DNA of 64,000 bases from Poriferisodalis sp965205175 (GTDB lineage: Bacteria > Actinomycetota > Acidimicrobiia > Acidimicrobiales > Poriferisodalaceae): assembly GCF_965205175.1 (NCBI RefSeq), contig NZ_OZ242038.1, positions 310,001-374,000 of the forward strand, given 5' to 3'. Both the position numbers and the translations under genes were made by a program. Positions within the stretch are counted from its first letter, which is position 1, and the number at the start of each line of letters is the position of its first letter. Below, in pieces: positions 17,108 through 25,598 of this stretch. Below the pieces are notes generated by a model. It was not told the origin of the DNA and made no database searches. It worked only from the letters and a program-made list of their open reading frames with translations.

Positions 17108-17737
17108 TCAGGCCTGTGTAATGCTCTCCACGAGTTGCCAGACATTGCTGCTGGGATTGGATCGAGGCGGTGAACCGTCGCCTTGATGTTTGCGGTCCAA
17201 CGCCTGTGCTCTGTCCTTCGCTACCTTGAACTTCTCTTCGAGTGACGCAAGTGCATCTCGCCCAAGGTTCTTGTTGCAGCCGAGCAACCCATACACCTCG
17301 CGCTGAGCACTTCCGCGCTCAATGTGAGAGTATTGTTCCTTAAGGTGAAGCATGAACCACAGTTCAATACAGGGGTTCGAGCATGCGACACATATTTGGT
17401 TCGATTCGGCCAGCCTGATTGCTTCATCAAACTTAGTGTGCGCATCACGGTCGAAGACACACCAATACTCATCCCACTCATCACCACGCCCGCGTTTCTG
17501 TTCGCGCAAGTCATCGCGCCTCTGTTGGACGGCACGCTCCACGAGACTCATCGGATCAACACCACGATAATCGTGAATTTGGACAAACACTCGCTCTCGG
17601 TGTATTCCGTACCAGTACCGAATATACTCAGGCTCTGTAATCTTGCCTTCAGTGAATGCCAACAGGCGCCGTCGATGCGGCTGGTGTTCGCTAACAGCCT
17701 TGCGGCCCTTGCGTTGCCCACGGCGCTGCTGCTTCAA
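17108..17737 (-). CDS. rloB: RloB-like TOPRIM-type nuclease domain protein
   Basis: A 209-residue protein of the RloB family. Seen: the N-terminal acidic motif EGKITEPEY (Glu30) after a hydrophobic strand, and a DxD-type VFDRDAH (Asp96, Asp98), the arrangement of TOPRIM-like catalytic sites; a CxNPCIELWF segment follows at about 120-130, as usual in this family. RloB is typically encoded next to an AAA ATPase and was first noticed linked to type I restriction loci (R-linked ORF), and similar ATPase-TOPRIM pairs act in phage defence. Here the start overlaps the stop of the ATPase gene by 4 nt (ATGA), giving translational coupling. Lower G+C than the flanking genes suggests transfer. Function as a defence effector is inferred. 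Confidence 0.82.
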   Translation of the reverse strand: MKQQRRGQRKGRKAVSEHQPHRRRLLAFTEGKITEPEYIRYWYGIHRERVFVQIHDYRGVDPMSLVERAVQQRRDDLREQKRGRGDEWDEYWCVFDRDAHTKFDEAIRLAESNQICVACSNPCIELWFMLHLKEQYSHIERGSAQREVYGLLGCNKNLGRDALASLEEKFKVAKDRAQALDRKHQGDGSPPRSNPSSNVWQLVESITQA

Positions 17738-19080
17738 GGTGCTGACGACATAGCTTGCTTGGCCGCTCCCTCGAGCGCGCCCTCCATAAGGATCGGTCGA
17801 GCACCATAGTAGCCTTCACGGTATCGTTTGGCAACGGCTTCATTCTTGCGCGGTCCTAAGTCGGACAGCGGATACAGGCGCGAGCTACCGTCATGCAGTT
17901 TTTCGGTGAACCAGATCTGATCCCGCCCGAGTAGGCGAGCATCTATGCTGTCGCCCATGAGTGTCAAATCGTGGCTGTTGAACACGAGCTGCGCAAGCCG
18001 CGGATTGGTCTCGCGGTTTTGGAAGAAGCGAACGAGAAGTCGCGTCAAATCGGGATGCAAACTGGTGTCCAGTTCATCAACGAGTAACAACGAGCCCTTC
18101 GCGAGTGCTTCCAGCACTGGTCCGACCAAGTCGAACCACTCCAATGTTCCACGTGATTCCTGACTTGCTTCTAATTCATACTCACCGGTTGATCCGGTAT
18201 GCACAAAGTTGATTGTTGCGAGATCATCTAGCAAGAAATTCTCGGCGAATGGCGTCCAACCTGTTTCAGAAAGCTGACTCGCAATCTGCTGCAACATCTC
18301 TTGTGCCTGAGGCGCGGGTACCCGCTCACGTACATCGGATATGCCGAGATCGGCGGCCCACAGCATGGTTAGCACTGCGCTCCGATCCCGACTGTTGTCC
18401 AACATCCTGCGGCTTACCAGCTGGCGCCAAGGCCGAGAAGCGGTCTCCGCGTAACTGAAATTCTCGAAGAACCACCTGCTCAACATCGACAGTTGAGGAT
18501 GTCCAGCAGCGGCAGCCGTCGAGAGGTAAAGTGCGTTGGGCCGTAACAGATCACGCGCTGCACGGCTGCGCGCCTTGTCGAGGGCACCGAACTCAATGGT
18601 GTCACCATCGCGATGGAACATCAGCGCCGATCGGCCCTTCGGCCTCCGGTATGACCACTCCTCGTGGACCCGCTCGCTGTCGAGCACAAAACCGTAGGTG
18701 TGCCACACGCCGCCAAGAATGAAATCGACCTCATAACGAGACGGTCTGCTACCTGAATGATCGTCAAGGCTGAAGGGCGAACGCGGAATCGGGTCACCGA
18801 GCCCGCCCTGCCGGAACGAATCCATGACGTGGTGGCTCATGTCCCACATCGCTTCTAGCAGTTTCGTCTTGCCCGAAGCATTCGCGCCGAACACTCCGGC
18901 CGCCGGCAACACCTTCATCGGCGAGCCGCCCTCGCGCCACGGGACCTCGTGGACGCAGTCGGGCTCTGCGATGGAGGTCGCTTCGAGGCTGAACTCGAAC
19001 TCGTCCCGGTACGAATGCACATTCTCAGCCCGAAAGTTCACGAGCGCGGACGGACCTGTGGTCGTAGTTTCGGAACTCAC
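17734..19080 (-). CDS. rloA: AAA/ABC-type ATPase (RloA-like, AAA_15/AAA_21 family)
   Basis: A protein of about 448 residues with an ABC-like ATPase split over its length: Walker A GANASGKT (Lys at about 71) preceded by the NFRAENVHSY start typical of OLD/SMC-like AAA_15 proteins, and Walker B LLLVDELDTSLHP near 333 followed by the D-loop/switch FNSHDLTLM. These proteins normally pair with RloB or DUF4435 TOPRIM proteins and sense phage components before the partner acts. The GTG start at 19080 is chosen because the ALVNFRAENV core begins 10 residues later; a longer frame reaches 19182. No clear ribosome site is visible. Base composition is lower in G+C than the neighbours, in line with a mobile defence gene. 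Confidence 0.85.
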   Translation of the reverse strand: MSSETTTTGPSALVNFRAENVHSYRDEFEFSLEATSIAEPDCVHEVPWREGGSPMKVLPAAGVFGANASGKTKLLEAMWDMSHHVMDSFRQGGLGDPIPRSPFSLDDHSGSRPSRYEVDFILGGVWHTYGFVLDSERVHEEWSYRRPKGRSALMFHRDGDTIEFGALDKARSRAARDLLRPNALYLSTAAAAGHPQLSMLSRWFFENFSYAETASRPWRQLVSRRMLDNSRDRSAVLTMLWAADLGISDVRERVPAPQAQEMLQQIASQLSETGWTPFAENFLLDDLATINFVHTGSTGEYELEASQESRGTLEWFDLVGPVLEALAKGSLLLVDELDTSLHPDLTRLLVRFFQNRETNPRLAQLVFNSHDLTLMGDSIDARLLGRDQIWFTEKLHDGSSRLYPLSDLGPRKNEAVAKRYREGYYGARPILMEGALEGAAKQAMSSAP

Positions 19081-19170
19081 AGCAAGATTATCGCAGGTCG
19101 GCGACGAATTGTCTACTGAGACACTTGCTGGTCTGCGGCCACGCAGGGTCAGAGCGCTTCGCGGTGTCGC

Positions 19171-19191
19171 GCTGCGCGGCAACCGCGCAGC
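19171..19191 (-). terminator. hairpin between chorismate mutase and RloA genes
   Basis: A perfect 9-bp inverted repeat (GCTGCGCGG / CCGCGCAGC) with a 3-nt loop, 17 nt beyond the chorismate mutase stop in its reading direction. It may end that transcript; no T-run. Confidence 0.5.
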
Positions 19192-19207
19192 CCATTGGCT
19201 GGCGGCT

Positions 19208-19567
19208 CTAGGCGGGGTCGTCTGCTGGTGGGTGTGCCGGCGCGGCGATGTTCTTGGAGGCGGACTCCGCTATGCGGACGTGGTTGCGGACCACCTCGTC
19301 CATCACGAACAGCGCAAACCGCTCGCAGAAGTCCGGGTCCAGCCCCTCCTGCTCGGCGAGCTGCCGCAGCTTGGCGATCTGCTGATCCTGGCGCTCGAGA
19401 TCGACCGCGGGCACGCCATGCGCTGCCTTGAATACGCCGATCTCGTGCGTGATGCGAAAGCGCCGCGCAAGCACGCTCACCAGTTGCTCGTCCGCTTCGT
19501 CGATGCGTCGGCGGTAGGCCGCCAGCTCGTCGTCACCCATCGGCAGTGTTTCTAGCCTGTCACGCAC
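19208..19567 (-). CDS. chorismate mutase (AroQ type)
   Basis: A 119-residue all-helical chorismate mutase: RRRIDEADEQLVSVLARRFRI matches the first long helix with the conserved Arg and the ID.IDxxL pattern, followed by IGVFKAAHGVPAVDLERQ with the active-site Lys and Asp/Arg and a final helix with the catalytic-site-side residues. It converts chorismate to prephenate for phenylalanine and tyrosine synthesis. The GTG start at 19567 has GAAGG upstream; a Met ten codons in is an alternative. It is a housekeeping gene placed inside the accessory island. Confidence 0.9.
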   Translation of the reverse strand: MRDRLETLPMGDDELAAYRRRIDEADEQLVSVLARRFRITHEIGVFKAAHGVPAVDLERQDQQIAKLRQLAEQEGLDPDFCERFALFVMDEVVRNHVRIAESASKNIAAPAHPPADDPA

Positions 19568-19711
19568 GGGCCTTCACCGGCCAGCCTCCCGCTGCTTGTT
19601 GCGCCTCGTCGTGTCTGGCGTCATCGCTCGCCGTCGAAGCCGTGTCGGTCGCACGAAGCGGGCGGGGCAACGCCGACAGCAGCGGACTCGGTCTGACTAC
19701 GGTTTGCGGCG

Positions 19712-20908
19712 ATGAGCACGCCGGATCCACGACATGACCTGCGCGGCCGCACAGCCATCGCCGGCGTCGGGGAGACCGTCTACTACCGGCGTGGCCAGTC
19801 GCCCGACCCGGAGTTCGTCCTGGTCTTGAAGGCGATCCTGGCCGCTTGCGAGGACGCCGGCATCAGCCCTCGCGAGATCGACGGCTTCTGCTCCTACAGC
19901 AACGACCGCAACACGCCGGCGCGCCTGGCCAACTCCCTGGGTCTCGCCGAGCTGCGCTATTCGAACATGCAGTGGGGTGGAGGCGGCGGTGGCGCGGCGG
20001 CGGTAGTGCAGAACGCCGCAAGCGCCGTGCTGGCGGGCTCGGCAACGGTGGTCGTGGCCTACCGCGGACTCGCACAGGGCCAGTACGGCCGGTTCGGCCA
20101 AGGCGGTCGCCGCCAGTCGATCAGCGGCGAGTTCGCCTACACCGTCCCCTACGGCGTGATGAGCCCCGCCCAGATGTACGCGATGCGCACTACCCGTCTC
20201 ATGCACGAGCACAGCATCGACCGCTCGACGATGCGGGCGGTGGCGCTGGCTGCGTACCACCATGCGCAGAAAAACCCACGAGCGGTGATGCACGGCCGTC
20301 CGCTCGACGCAGCCGCGTACGACTCGTCGCGCTGGATCACCGAGCCGTTCAGGCTGTACGACTGCTGTTTGGAGAACGACGGCGCCGCAGCCATGATCGT
20401 CACCTCGGCCGAGCGTGCCGCGGACTTGCGGGACACGCCCGTGCTGGTGCTCGCTGCCCAGCAGAGCGGCGGGCATCGCTCCGGGGCGTGGGCGCACAAC
20501 CCCACCGACTACGCCACCTCCAGCTTCAAGCTCGCAGCACAGCATCTCTACGAGCAGGCAGGCGTCACGCCCGCAGACGTCGATGTGGTCCAGAGCTACG
20601 AGAACTTCACCGGCGCCGTGGTGATGAGCCTCATCGAGCACGGCCTGTGTAACTACGAGAACGCCAACGAGGTGCTGACGTTCGAGAACCTGCGGGCCGA
20701 CGGCGGCTCGCTGCCGTTGAACACCAGCGGCGGCAACCTGGCCGAGTGCTACATGCACGGCCTCGGCATGCAGATCGAAGCGGTCCGCCAGGTGCGCGGA
20801 GATTCCACCAACCAGGTGCCGAACGTGAAGGTGTCGCTGTCCAACGCCGGACCGATGGTGGAGATTGCGTCCACCGCCATCTACGGCACGGTCGAGGCGC
20901 TGGGTTGA
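19712..20908 (+). CDS. thiolase-like lipid-transfer protein (Ltp/SCPx-thiolase family)
   Basis: A 398-residue thiolase-fold protein of the non-decarboxylating, lipid-transfer (Ltp) group. Seen: the N-terminal TAIAGVGETVYYRRGQSPDPE, the first-half core with WGGGGGGAAAVVQNAASAVLAGSA, and a C-terminal VQSYENFTGAVV / NTSGGNLAECYMHG. The usual thiolase nucleophile Cys is not evident. Together with the DUF35 protein that starts 2 nt downstream it resembles the Ltp2-DUF35 aldolase pairs that cleave steroid or other acyl-CoA side chains in actinobacteria. Substrate is unknown, and a true thiolase role is less likely. The pair probably forms an operon. Confidence 0.85.
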   Translation: MSTPDPRHDLRGRTAIAGVGETVYYRRGQSPDPEFVLVLKAILAACEDAGISPREIDGFCSYSNDRNTPARLANSLGLAELRYSNMQWGGGGGGAAAVVQNAASAVLAGSATVVVAYRGLAQGQYGRFGQGGRRQSISGEFAYTVPYGVMSPAQMYAMRTTRLMHEHSIDRSTMRAVALAAYHHAQKNPRAVMHGRPLDAAAYDSSRWITEPFRLYDCCLENDGAAAMIVTSAERAADLRDTPVLVLAAQQSGGHRSGAWAHNPTDYATSSFKLAAQHLYEQAGVTPADVDVVQSYENFTGAVVMSLIEHGLCNYENANEVLTFENLRADGGSLPLNTSGGNLAECYMHGLGMQIEAVRQVRGDSTNQVPNVKVSLSNAGPMVEIASTAIYGTVEALG

Positions 20909-20910
20909 GC

Positions 20911-21381
20911 ATGAGCGGCAGCGTCGGCGGCGGTGTCGGAGGCACGTACCTGCCGAGGGGCCTGCCGCAGCCCGCGCCGATGCGCGACGGCCTGGATCTG
21001 CCGTACTGGGAGGGCACCCGAGCGCACGAGCTGCGGGTGCAGCGGTGCGCCGACTGCGGCACGCATCAGTGGGGGCCGGACTGGATGTGCCACGCCTGCC
21101 AGTCGTTCCGCATCGAATGGGTGGCCGTCGAGCCCACCGCCCGCATCTACTCATGGCAGCGCGTGCATCATCCGGTGCATCCCGCGCTGGCCGACCACGG
21201 CCCTTACGTCGTCGTGCTCGTCGAGCTGCCCCATGCCGACTGCCTGCGCATGGTCGGCAACCTGCTCGGCGACCCGATGCAGGAGGTCGTCATCGGCCAC
21301 GCTGTGGAAGCAGTGTTCGAGGACCACGACGAAGCCAGCCCGCCCTACACCCTCGTCCACTGGCAATTGCCCGCAAGCTGA
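20911..21381 (+). CDS. DUF35/OB-fold zinc-ribbon acyl-CoA-associated protein
   Basis: A 156-residue protein with a zinc ribbon formed by Cys46, Cys49, Cys60 and Cys63 (CADCG and CHAC) followed by an OB-fold, the arrangement of the DUF35 family. These proteins bind acyl-CoA and are obligate partners of thiolase-like Ltp enzymes in side-chain aldolase complexes. The ATG lies 2 nt after the thiolase-like stop, giving a tight operon. Residues 1-25 are Gly/Pro-rich and look extra to the family. Confidence 0.87.
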   Translation: MSGSVGGGVGGTYLPRGLPQPAPMRDGLDLPYWEGTRAHELRVQRCADCGTHQWGPDWMCHACQSFRIEWVAVEPTARIYSWQRVHHPVHPALADHGPYVVVLVELPHADCLRMVGNLLGDPMQEVVIGHAVEAVFEDHDEASPPYTLVHWQLPAS

Positions 21382-21597
21382 TCGCTCAGCAAGGCGCGCA
21401 TACCGATTTGCCGGTTCGCGCAACGTGTGCAAGGATGAGCAAGGATGAGTCAGCCAAGCCGGAGCCTAGCCTCAGCCCGGCAGCTGACACGTCCGCCTGC
21501 CAAGACCCGCCGAACCGACCATACGATCAACACAGTTGCGGCCAGTGCCGAATACGCGTCGGCGCGCCCGATACCGGTAAGCACGGAGTGAGGAGAC

Positions 21598-22308
21598 ATG
21601 GAGCAGTCACCGGAAGCGCCAGAAGCAATACTCCCACTCAGCGTTCCTGAAGACGATCTCGCGGCCTTTGAGCACATACGCGACCTCGGCGATGTCGCCT
21701 TTGCCAGCTTGAACGCCGCATTGCACGACGCACATCCAACCAGTCAGCTCACGAACCTTGTGAAGCAGGTCAATTGCAAACTGCCCGCGACAGCACAGAC
21801 GCATACTCATGCTATTTTGCGGGCCTTGGCGGGGCTTATTGCCTTCGCTGACCAATCGCGCCAACATCTCCATTCATTGGTGCCGCGGCTTGCCGCAAAC
21901 GACGAGCTGAACGCCGGATCGAATGACAGCCAGACTCTCGCGCAACGCCTCGTGTCGCTGACTGATTCAACTGCACTTCGACTACTTGGCAAATCAGCTG
22001 ACCTCCGACGGGAACACCAACGCACCCTCGCCGATGCACGCATCATCAGCGACATACGACCCATATTCGCTGACTCGCTGGCCGATGATTCTAGGCCTGA
22101 AGCCATGTTCGTTTCCCATACACTCAAGCTCGAATACCAGGACGCTGCGCTTGATGGCGGATACAAGAGCGTGTACATAAGCCTCGACGAATCCGACATG
22201 CTATCCCTCCGCGACGCGATCATGCGCGCGCTCAAGAAATCGAAAGAACTTCGCTCAACTATCACAGAAGCCGGGCTAGTCGACATGAGTCAAGATGTCC
22301 CTAGCTGA
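21598..22308 (+). CDS. unrecognised protein, first gene of a three-gene cassette
   Basis: A 236-residue protein I cannot assign to a family. It is largely helical and hydrophilic with no signal peptide or membrane segment. The C-terminal part contains SHTLKLEYQD, a strand-like VYISLDESDMLSLRDAI segment and a Lys-rich helix. A GAGGAGA ribosome site precedes the ATG. Its stop region overlaps the start of the next gene by 14 nt, and that gene overlaps the third by 8 nt, so the three are one translational unit that runs without a gap into hsdM. G+C is lower than in the flanking metabolic genes. The context (restriction system, RloAB) suggests a defence or conflict role, which is inference only. 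Confidence 0.7.
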   Translation: MEQSPEAPEAILPLSVPEDDLAAFEHIRDLGDVAFASLNAALHDAHPTSQLTNLVKQVNCKLPATAQTHTHAILRALAGLIAFADQSRQHLHSLVPRLAANDELNAGSNDSQTLAQRLVSLTDSTALRLLGKSADLRREHQRTLADARIISDIRPIFADSLADDSRPEAMFVSHTLKLEYQDAALDGGYKSVYISLDESDMLSLRDAIMRALKKSKELRSTITEAGLVDMSQDVPS

Positions 22309-22825
22309 ACTCAATCGAGCACCTAACCTGCATTCACATCACGAGGACGCACACTGGCCTCATCACCGATCCGAGCGCTTGTATCAGGACATCTCGGCTA
22401 AGCAACATTACTGGCGACAACAGTCGCTAAACCGAGCAGGAAGCGAGCCTAGTCAGTGGGTTACAGGTGCACCGAATACGAGCCTGCCGACGTCGTCACT
22501 TGGCGCAGACATCGAATGCGGCACAGATGCCTTCAGTCGTTTGCGCAAGCAATTCCATGAACTCGCCCAGCAGTGGGAGGAGGAGGTCGCGTTGGAGTCG
22601 TCTTCATCGGTAATGCTGCAGAGCTACCCGTACTTGCGCATCATTGGGTTGGGTCCGCAAGCGATCCCGTTGATACTTGATCAGATGAAGCAGGGCGGAC
22701 TCCATTGGGGAGCCGCGATGTCGGCCATCACGGGCGAGGATCCGGCTACAGGCACTGACAACCTGAGAGATGCTACCAAGGCTTGGTTGGACTGGGCCGA
22801 ACACGAAGGACTGACATTTGCCTAG
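22295..22825 (+). CDS. uncharacterised protein with conserved RIIGLGPQAIPLIL/AITGEDP core
   Basis: A 176-residue cytoplasmic protein. Residues 1-75 are hydrophilic and not recognised. The C-terminal 100 residues carry a recurring pattern I know from small hypothetical proteins in many bacteria: YLRIIGLGPQAIPLIL, then WGAAMSAITGEDP and a final AWLDWAEHEG. Such proteins are commonly encoded directly before a second small protein of the NCIAFAAG type, exactly as here. No catalytic residues can be proposed. The ATG overlaps the previous gene by 14 nt and the stop overlaps the next gene by 8 nt. Confidence 0.7.
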   Translation: MSLAELNRAPNLHSHHEDAHWPHHRSERLYQDISAKQHYWRQQSLNRAGSEPSQWVTGAPNTSLPTSSLGADIECGTDAFSRLRKQFHELAQQWEEEVALESSSSVMLQSYPYLRIIGLGPQAIPLILDQMKQGGLHWGAAMSAITGEDPATGTDNLRDATKAWLDWAEHEGLTFA

Positions 22826-23282
22826 CAGTGACTCGTACTTTGCAAGCATCGTTCCGGGCCTCGCAGGCCCGGACGCTTTTGAACTCCGCAGCCCGAAAGA
22901 TGGCGTCTACAATTGCATTGCATTCGCAGCTGGCGATACTACGCGATGGTGGTGGCCAGAGCATCGTTCGGGCTACTATTGGCCCCCGAATGCTCCTATG
23001 GTACAAACGATTCCAGCATTCGTCCAGGCCTTCGAGTCAGTTGACTATGTGACCTGTGATAGTGAGCACCGCGATGCCGGTTATGAGAAGATAGCGATTT
23101 TCGCAATCGGTGATTTACCGAGACATGCGGCTCGCCAAGAAATCGGAAGCACGAGGTGGCTCAGCAAAATGGGCAGCCTTGAGGACATTGTTCACAATCA
23201 ACTAGAAGCAGTCAGCGGCGAAAAATATGACGAACCGGTGCAGTTCATGAGACGGCGCATCCGAACGACCGAAGGCGGTTGA
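22818..23282 (+). CDS. uncharacterised small protein with NCIAFAAG/WWWP motifs (DUF7689-like)
   Basis: A 154-residue protein starting at TTG 22818. Seen: YNCIAFAAGD with a conserved Cys, TRWWWPEHRSGYYWP, a GYEKIAIFA strand, then HAARQEIGSTRWLSKMG and EDIVHN. The ordered Cys and His residues could form a hydrolase-type site, but this is speculation. The pattern matches a widespread uncharacterised family usually found right after a protein with an RIIGxG core. The stop is followed immediately by the hsdM GTG, so the cassette is read into the restriction operon. The family name is from memory and should be treated as tentative. Confidence 0.7.
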   Translation: MPSSDSYFASIVPGLAGPDAFELRSPKDGVYNCIAFAAGDTTRWWWPEHRSGYYWPPNAPMVQTIPAFVQAFESVDYVTCDSEHRDAGYEKIAIFAIGDLPRHAARQEIGSTRWLSKMGSLEDIVHNQLEAVSGEKYDEPVQFMRRRIRTTEGG

Positions 23283-25385
23283 GTGAACGCGCGGACGCAT
23301 GGGGAGATGGTTAACTTCATCTGGGACATCTGCAACCTGCTGCGCGGCCCGTACAAGCGCAACGAGTACCGCAAGGTGATCCTGCCGCTGACAGTGCTTC
23401 GCCGATTCGACTGCGTGCTCGCGCCGACCAAGCAGGCCGTGCTCGAGGCAACGATTCAGTACAGCAATGCGAGCGACAGCATCCGGCACGAGATGCTCAA
23501 GACCGCTGCGCTGCACAGCTTTTACAACGAGTCTGAACTGGACTTCACGAAACTGCTCAACGACCCGAACAGCGTCGCGCAGAACCTCACCGCCTACATT
23601 GCGGGCTACTCGCAGAACGTGCGCGAGATCATGGAACGCTTCGGCTTCGATGCCCACATCGCTCGCATGAACGAAAGGAACCTGCTCTTCCAAGTCCTGC
23701 AGCGCTTCGCGAACTTGGACCTGTCGCCCAGTCGCATCGACAGTGCGCAGATGGGCTACGTGTTCGAGGAGCTGATCCGGCTCGGCGCGGAGCAGGCGAA
23801 CGAAGAGGCGGGCGAGCACTTCACGCCGCGCGAGGTCATCCGGCTGATGGTCGGCCTGCTGCTGACGCCCGAGGAAGACCTCGCCAAGCCTTACGTCGTC
23901 AAGACCGTCTACGACCCGGCCTGCGGCTCAGGCGGCATGCTCGCAGAAGCCGAATCGTTTCTGCGCCGCCACAACCAGGACGCCCAACCGCTCCTGTTCG
24001 GGCAGGACTGGAACGACGAAGCCTGGGCCGTATGCCGCTCGGACATGCTCATCAAGGGCCACGAGGGCGACAACATTAAGCTCGGCGACTCGTTCACATG
24101 CGACGAGTTCACGCCCCACAGCGGCACCCACTCCACCTTCGACTACATGCTCGCCAACCCGCCCTTCGGCGTGGAATGGAAGCAGCAGCGGCAGTTCATC
24201 GAGCGCGAGCGCGACACGCAAGGCGACACTGGCCGTTTCGGTGCCGGTCTGCCACGGATTAACGACGGTGCGCTGCTGTTCCTGCAGCACATGCTGCACA
24301 AGCGGCAGCCGGTGGCACCCGACGGCACCGGCGGCAGCCGCATCGCCATCGTGTTCAACGGTTCGCCGCTGTTCACCGGCGACGCCGGCAGCGGCGAGAG
24401 CAACATCCGGCGCTGGATCATCGAGAACGACTGGCTCGAAGCCGTCGTCGCGCTCCCCGACCAGCTGTTCTACAACACCGGCATATCCACCTACATCTGG
24501 GTGCTCACCAACCGCAAGGAGGAGCGACGTCGCGGCAAGGTGCAACTCATCGACGGCAGGCAGTTCTTCGAGAAGATGCGCCGCAGCCTCGGCAACAAGC
24601 GCAACGAGATCTCCGATGATCAGCTACGCGAACTCACGCGCATCCACGGCAGCTTCACCGACGGCGAAACGCGGAACCTCACCGACGAGGACCCAGTGAC
24701 CCACCAGCCGCGGACGCGCCCACGCGTCGTCAGCAAGGTGCTGGCGAACTCCGACTTCGGGTTCCGCAAGGTCACCGTCGAGCGTCCGCTGCGCCTCAAT
24801 TTTGCGGCTACCGCCGAGCGCATCAGCCGCATCGAAGACGAACGTGTGTTTGTCAACATTGCCACGAGCAAGCGCAAACCCGGCCCTGCACGCGATGCCG
24901 AGATCGTCAAGGGCGAACTGCGCCAAGACGAGCTGCGCGACCTGCTCGACGCGCTGGCCGCCAGCACCGACGGCGAAGTCATCACCGATCGCGACGAGTT
25001 CCTGCTGCGGTTGCGCCTCGTCGCCGACGGCCATGGGGTGCGGCTCTCCGCTGCGGAGCGCAAGGCGGTGGTTGCTGCGCTGAGCGAGCGCGATCCCACA
25101 GCCGAGCCCTGCCAAGGCACGAACGGCCCTGAGCCCGACCCTGAGCTGCGCGACACCGAGACCGTGCCGCTCGACGAGGACATCGAGGAGTACATGGCCC
25201 GCGAGGTGCTGCCGCACGTACCGGACGCGTGGGTTGACCACACCAAGACCAAGGTGGGTTACGAGATTCCCTTCAACCGGCTCTTCTACGTTTACGAGCC
25301 GCCACGACCGCTCGACGACATCGCAGCCGACCTGCGTACCCTCGAAGCCGAGATCACCAGCCTGCTCGCCGAGGTGACCGCGTGA
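23283..25385 (+). CDS. hsdM: type I restriction-modification methyltransferase subunit HsdM
   Basis: A 700-residue N6-adenine DNA methyltransferase of a type I system. Seen: N-terminal helical HsdM_N region (residues 10-150), SAM-binding motif I DPACGSGGM starting at Asp211, and catalytic motif IV NPPF at 292-295 followed by GVEW. With HsdS it methylates the target that HsdR would otherwise cut. The GTG start abuts the stop of the preceding small gene with no gap. The C-terminal 29 residues (PPRPLDDIAADLRTLEAEIT and following) are duplicated 417 nt downstream, in front of hsdS. Length is within the longer HsdM group that carries an extended C-terminal region. Confidence 0.96.
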   Translation: MNARTHGEMVNFIWDICNLLRGPYKRNEYRKVILPLTVLRRFDCVLAPTKQAVLEATIQYSNASDSIRHEMLKTAALHSFYNESELDFTKLLNDPNSVAQNLTAYIAGYSQNVREIMERFGFDAHIARMNERNLLFQVLQRFANLDLSPSRIDSAQMGYVFEELIRLGAEQANEEAGEHFTPREVIRLMVGLLLTPEEDLAKPYVVKTVYDPACGSGGMLAEAESFLRRHNQDAQPLLFGQDWNDEAWAVCRSDMLIKGHEGDNIKLGDSFTCDEFTPHSGTHSTFDYMLANPPFGVEWKQQRQFIERERDTQGDTGRFGAGLPRINDGALLFLQHMLHKRQPVAPDGTGGSRIAIVFNGSPLFTGDAGSGESNIRRWIIENDWLEAVVALPDQLFYNTGISTYIWVLTNRKEERRRGKVQLIDGRQFFEKMRRSLGNKRNEISDDQLRELTRIHGSFTDGETRNLTDEDPVTHQPRTRPRVVSKVLANSDFGFRKVTVERPLRLNFAATAERISRIEDERVFVNIATSKRKPGPARDAEIVKGELRQDELRDLLDALAASTDGEVITDRDEFLLRLRLVADGHGVRLSAAERKAVVAALSERDPTAEPCQGTNGPEPDPELRDTETVPLDEDIEEYMAREVLPHVPDAWVDHTKTKVGYEIPFNRLFYVYEPPRPLDDIAADLRTLEAEITSLLAEVTA

Positions 25386-25582
25386 AGCTCCGCATCGACA
25401 CGGTCGACGATGCGCTGTACCTGCGCCTTGACGAGTCCGACATCGTCGACTCGCTTGAAGTGGCACCCGGCGTGATCCTGGATTTCGACAGCGCAGAGCA
25501 AGTCGTTGGCGTCGAGTTGCTGAACGTGTCGAGCCGCTCGCCTCGACTCAATCTCGATTCCTTTCAGTTCGAGACCTCATAG
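25382..25582 (+). CDS. DUF2283 protein inserted between hsdM and hsdS
   Basis: A 66-residue protein beginning at a GTG that overlaps the hsdM stop by 4 nt. The pattern DALYLRLDESDIVDSLEVAPGVILDFD is that of DUF2283, small beta-rich proteins often found in toxin-antitoxin-like settings. Here it stands inside a type I restriction operon, which is not the usual order. It is bracketed by the genuine hsdM end and a degenerate second copy of that end. Its role is unknown; an accessory or antitoxin-like function is possible. Confidence 0.8.
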   Translation: MKLRIDTVDDALYLRLDESDIVDSLEVAPGVILDFDSAEQVVGVELLNVSSRSPRLNLDSFQFETS

Positions 25583-25598
25583 ACAAGACGCAGGCACA

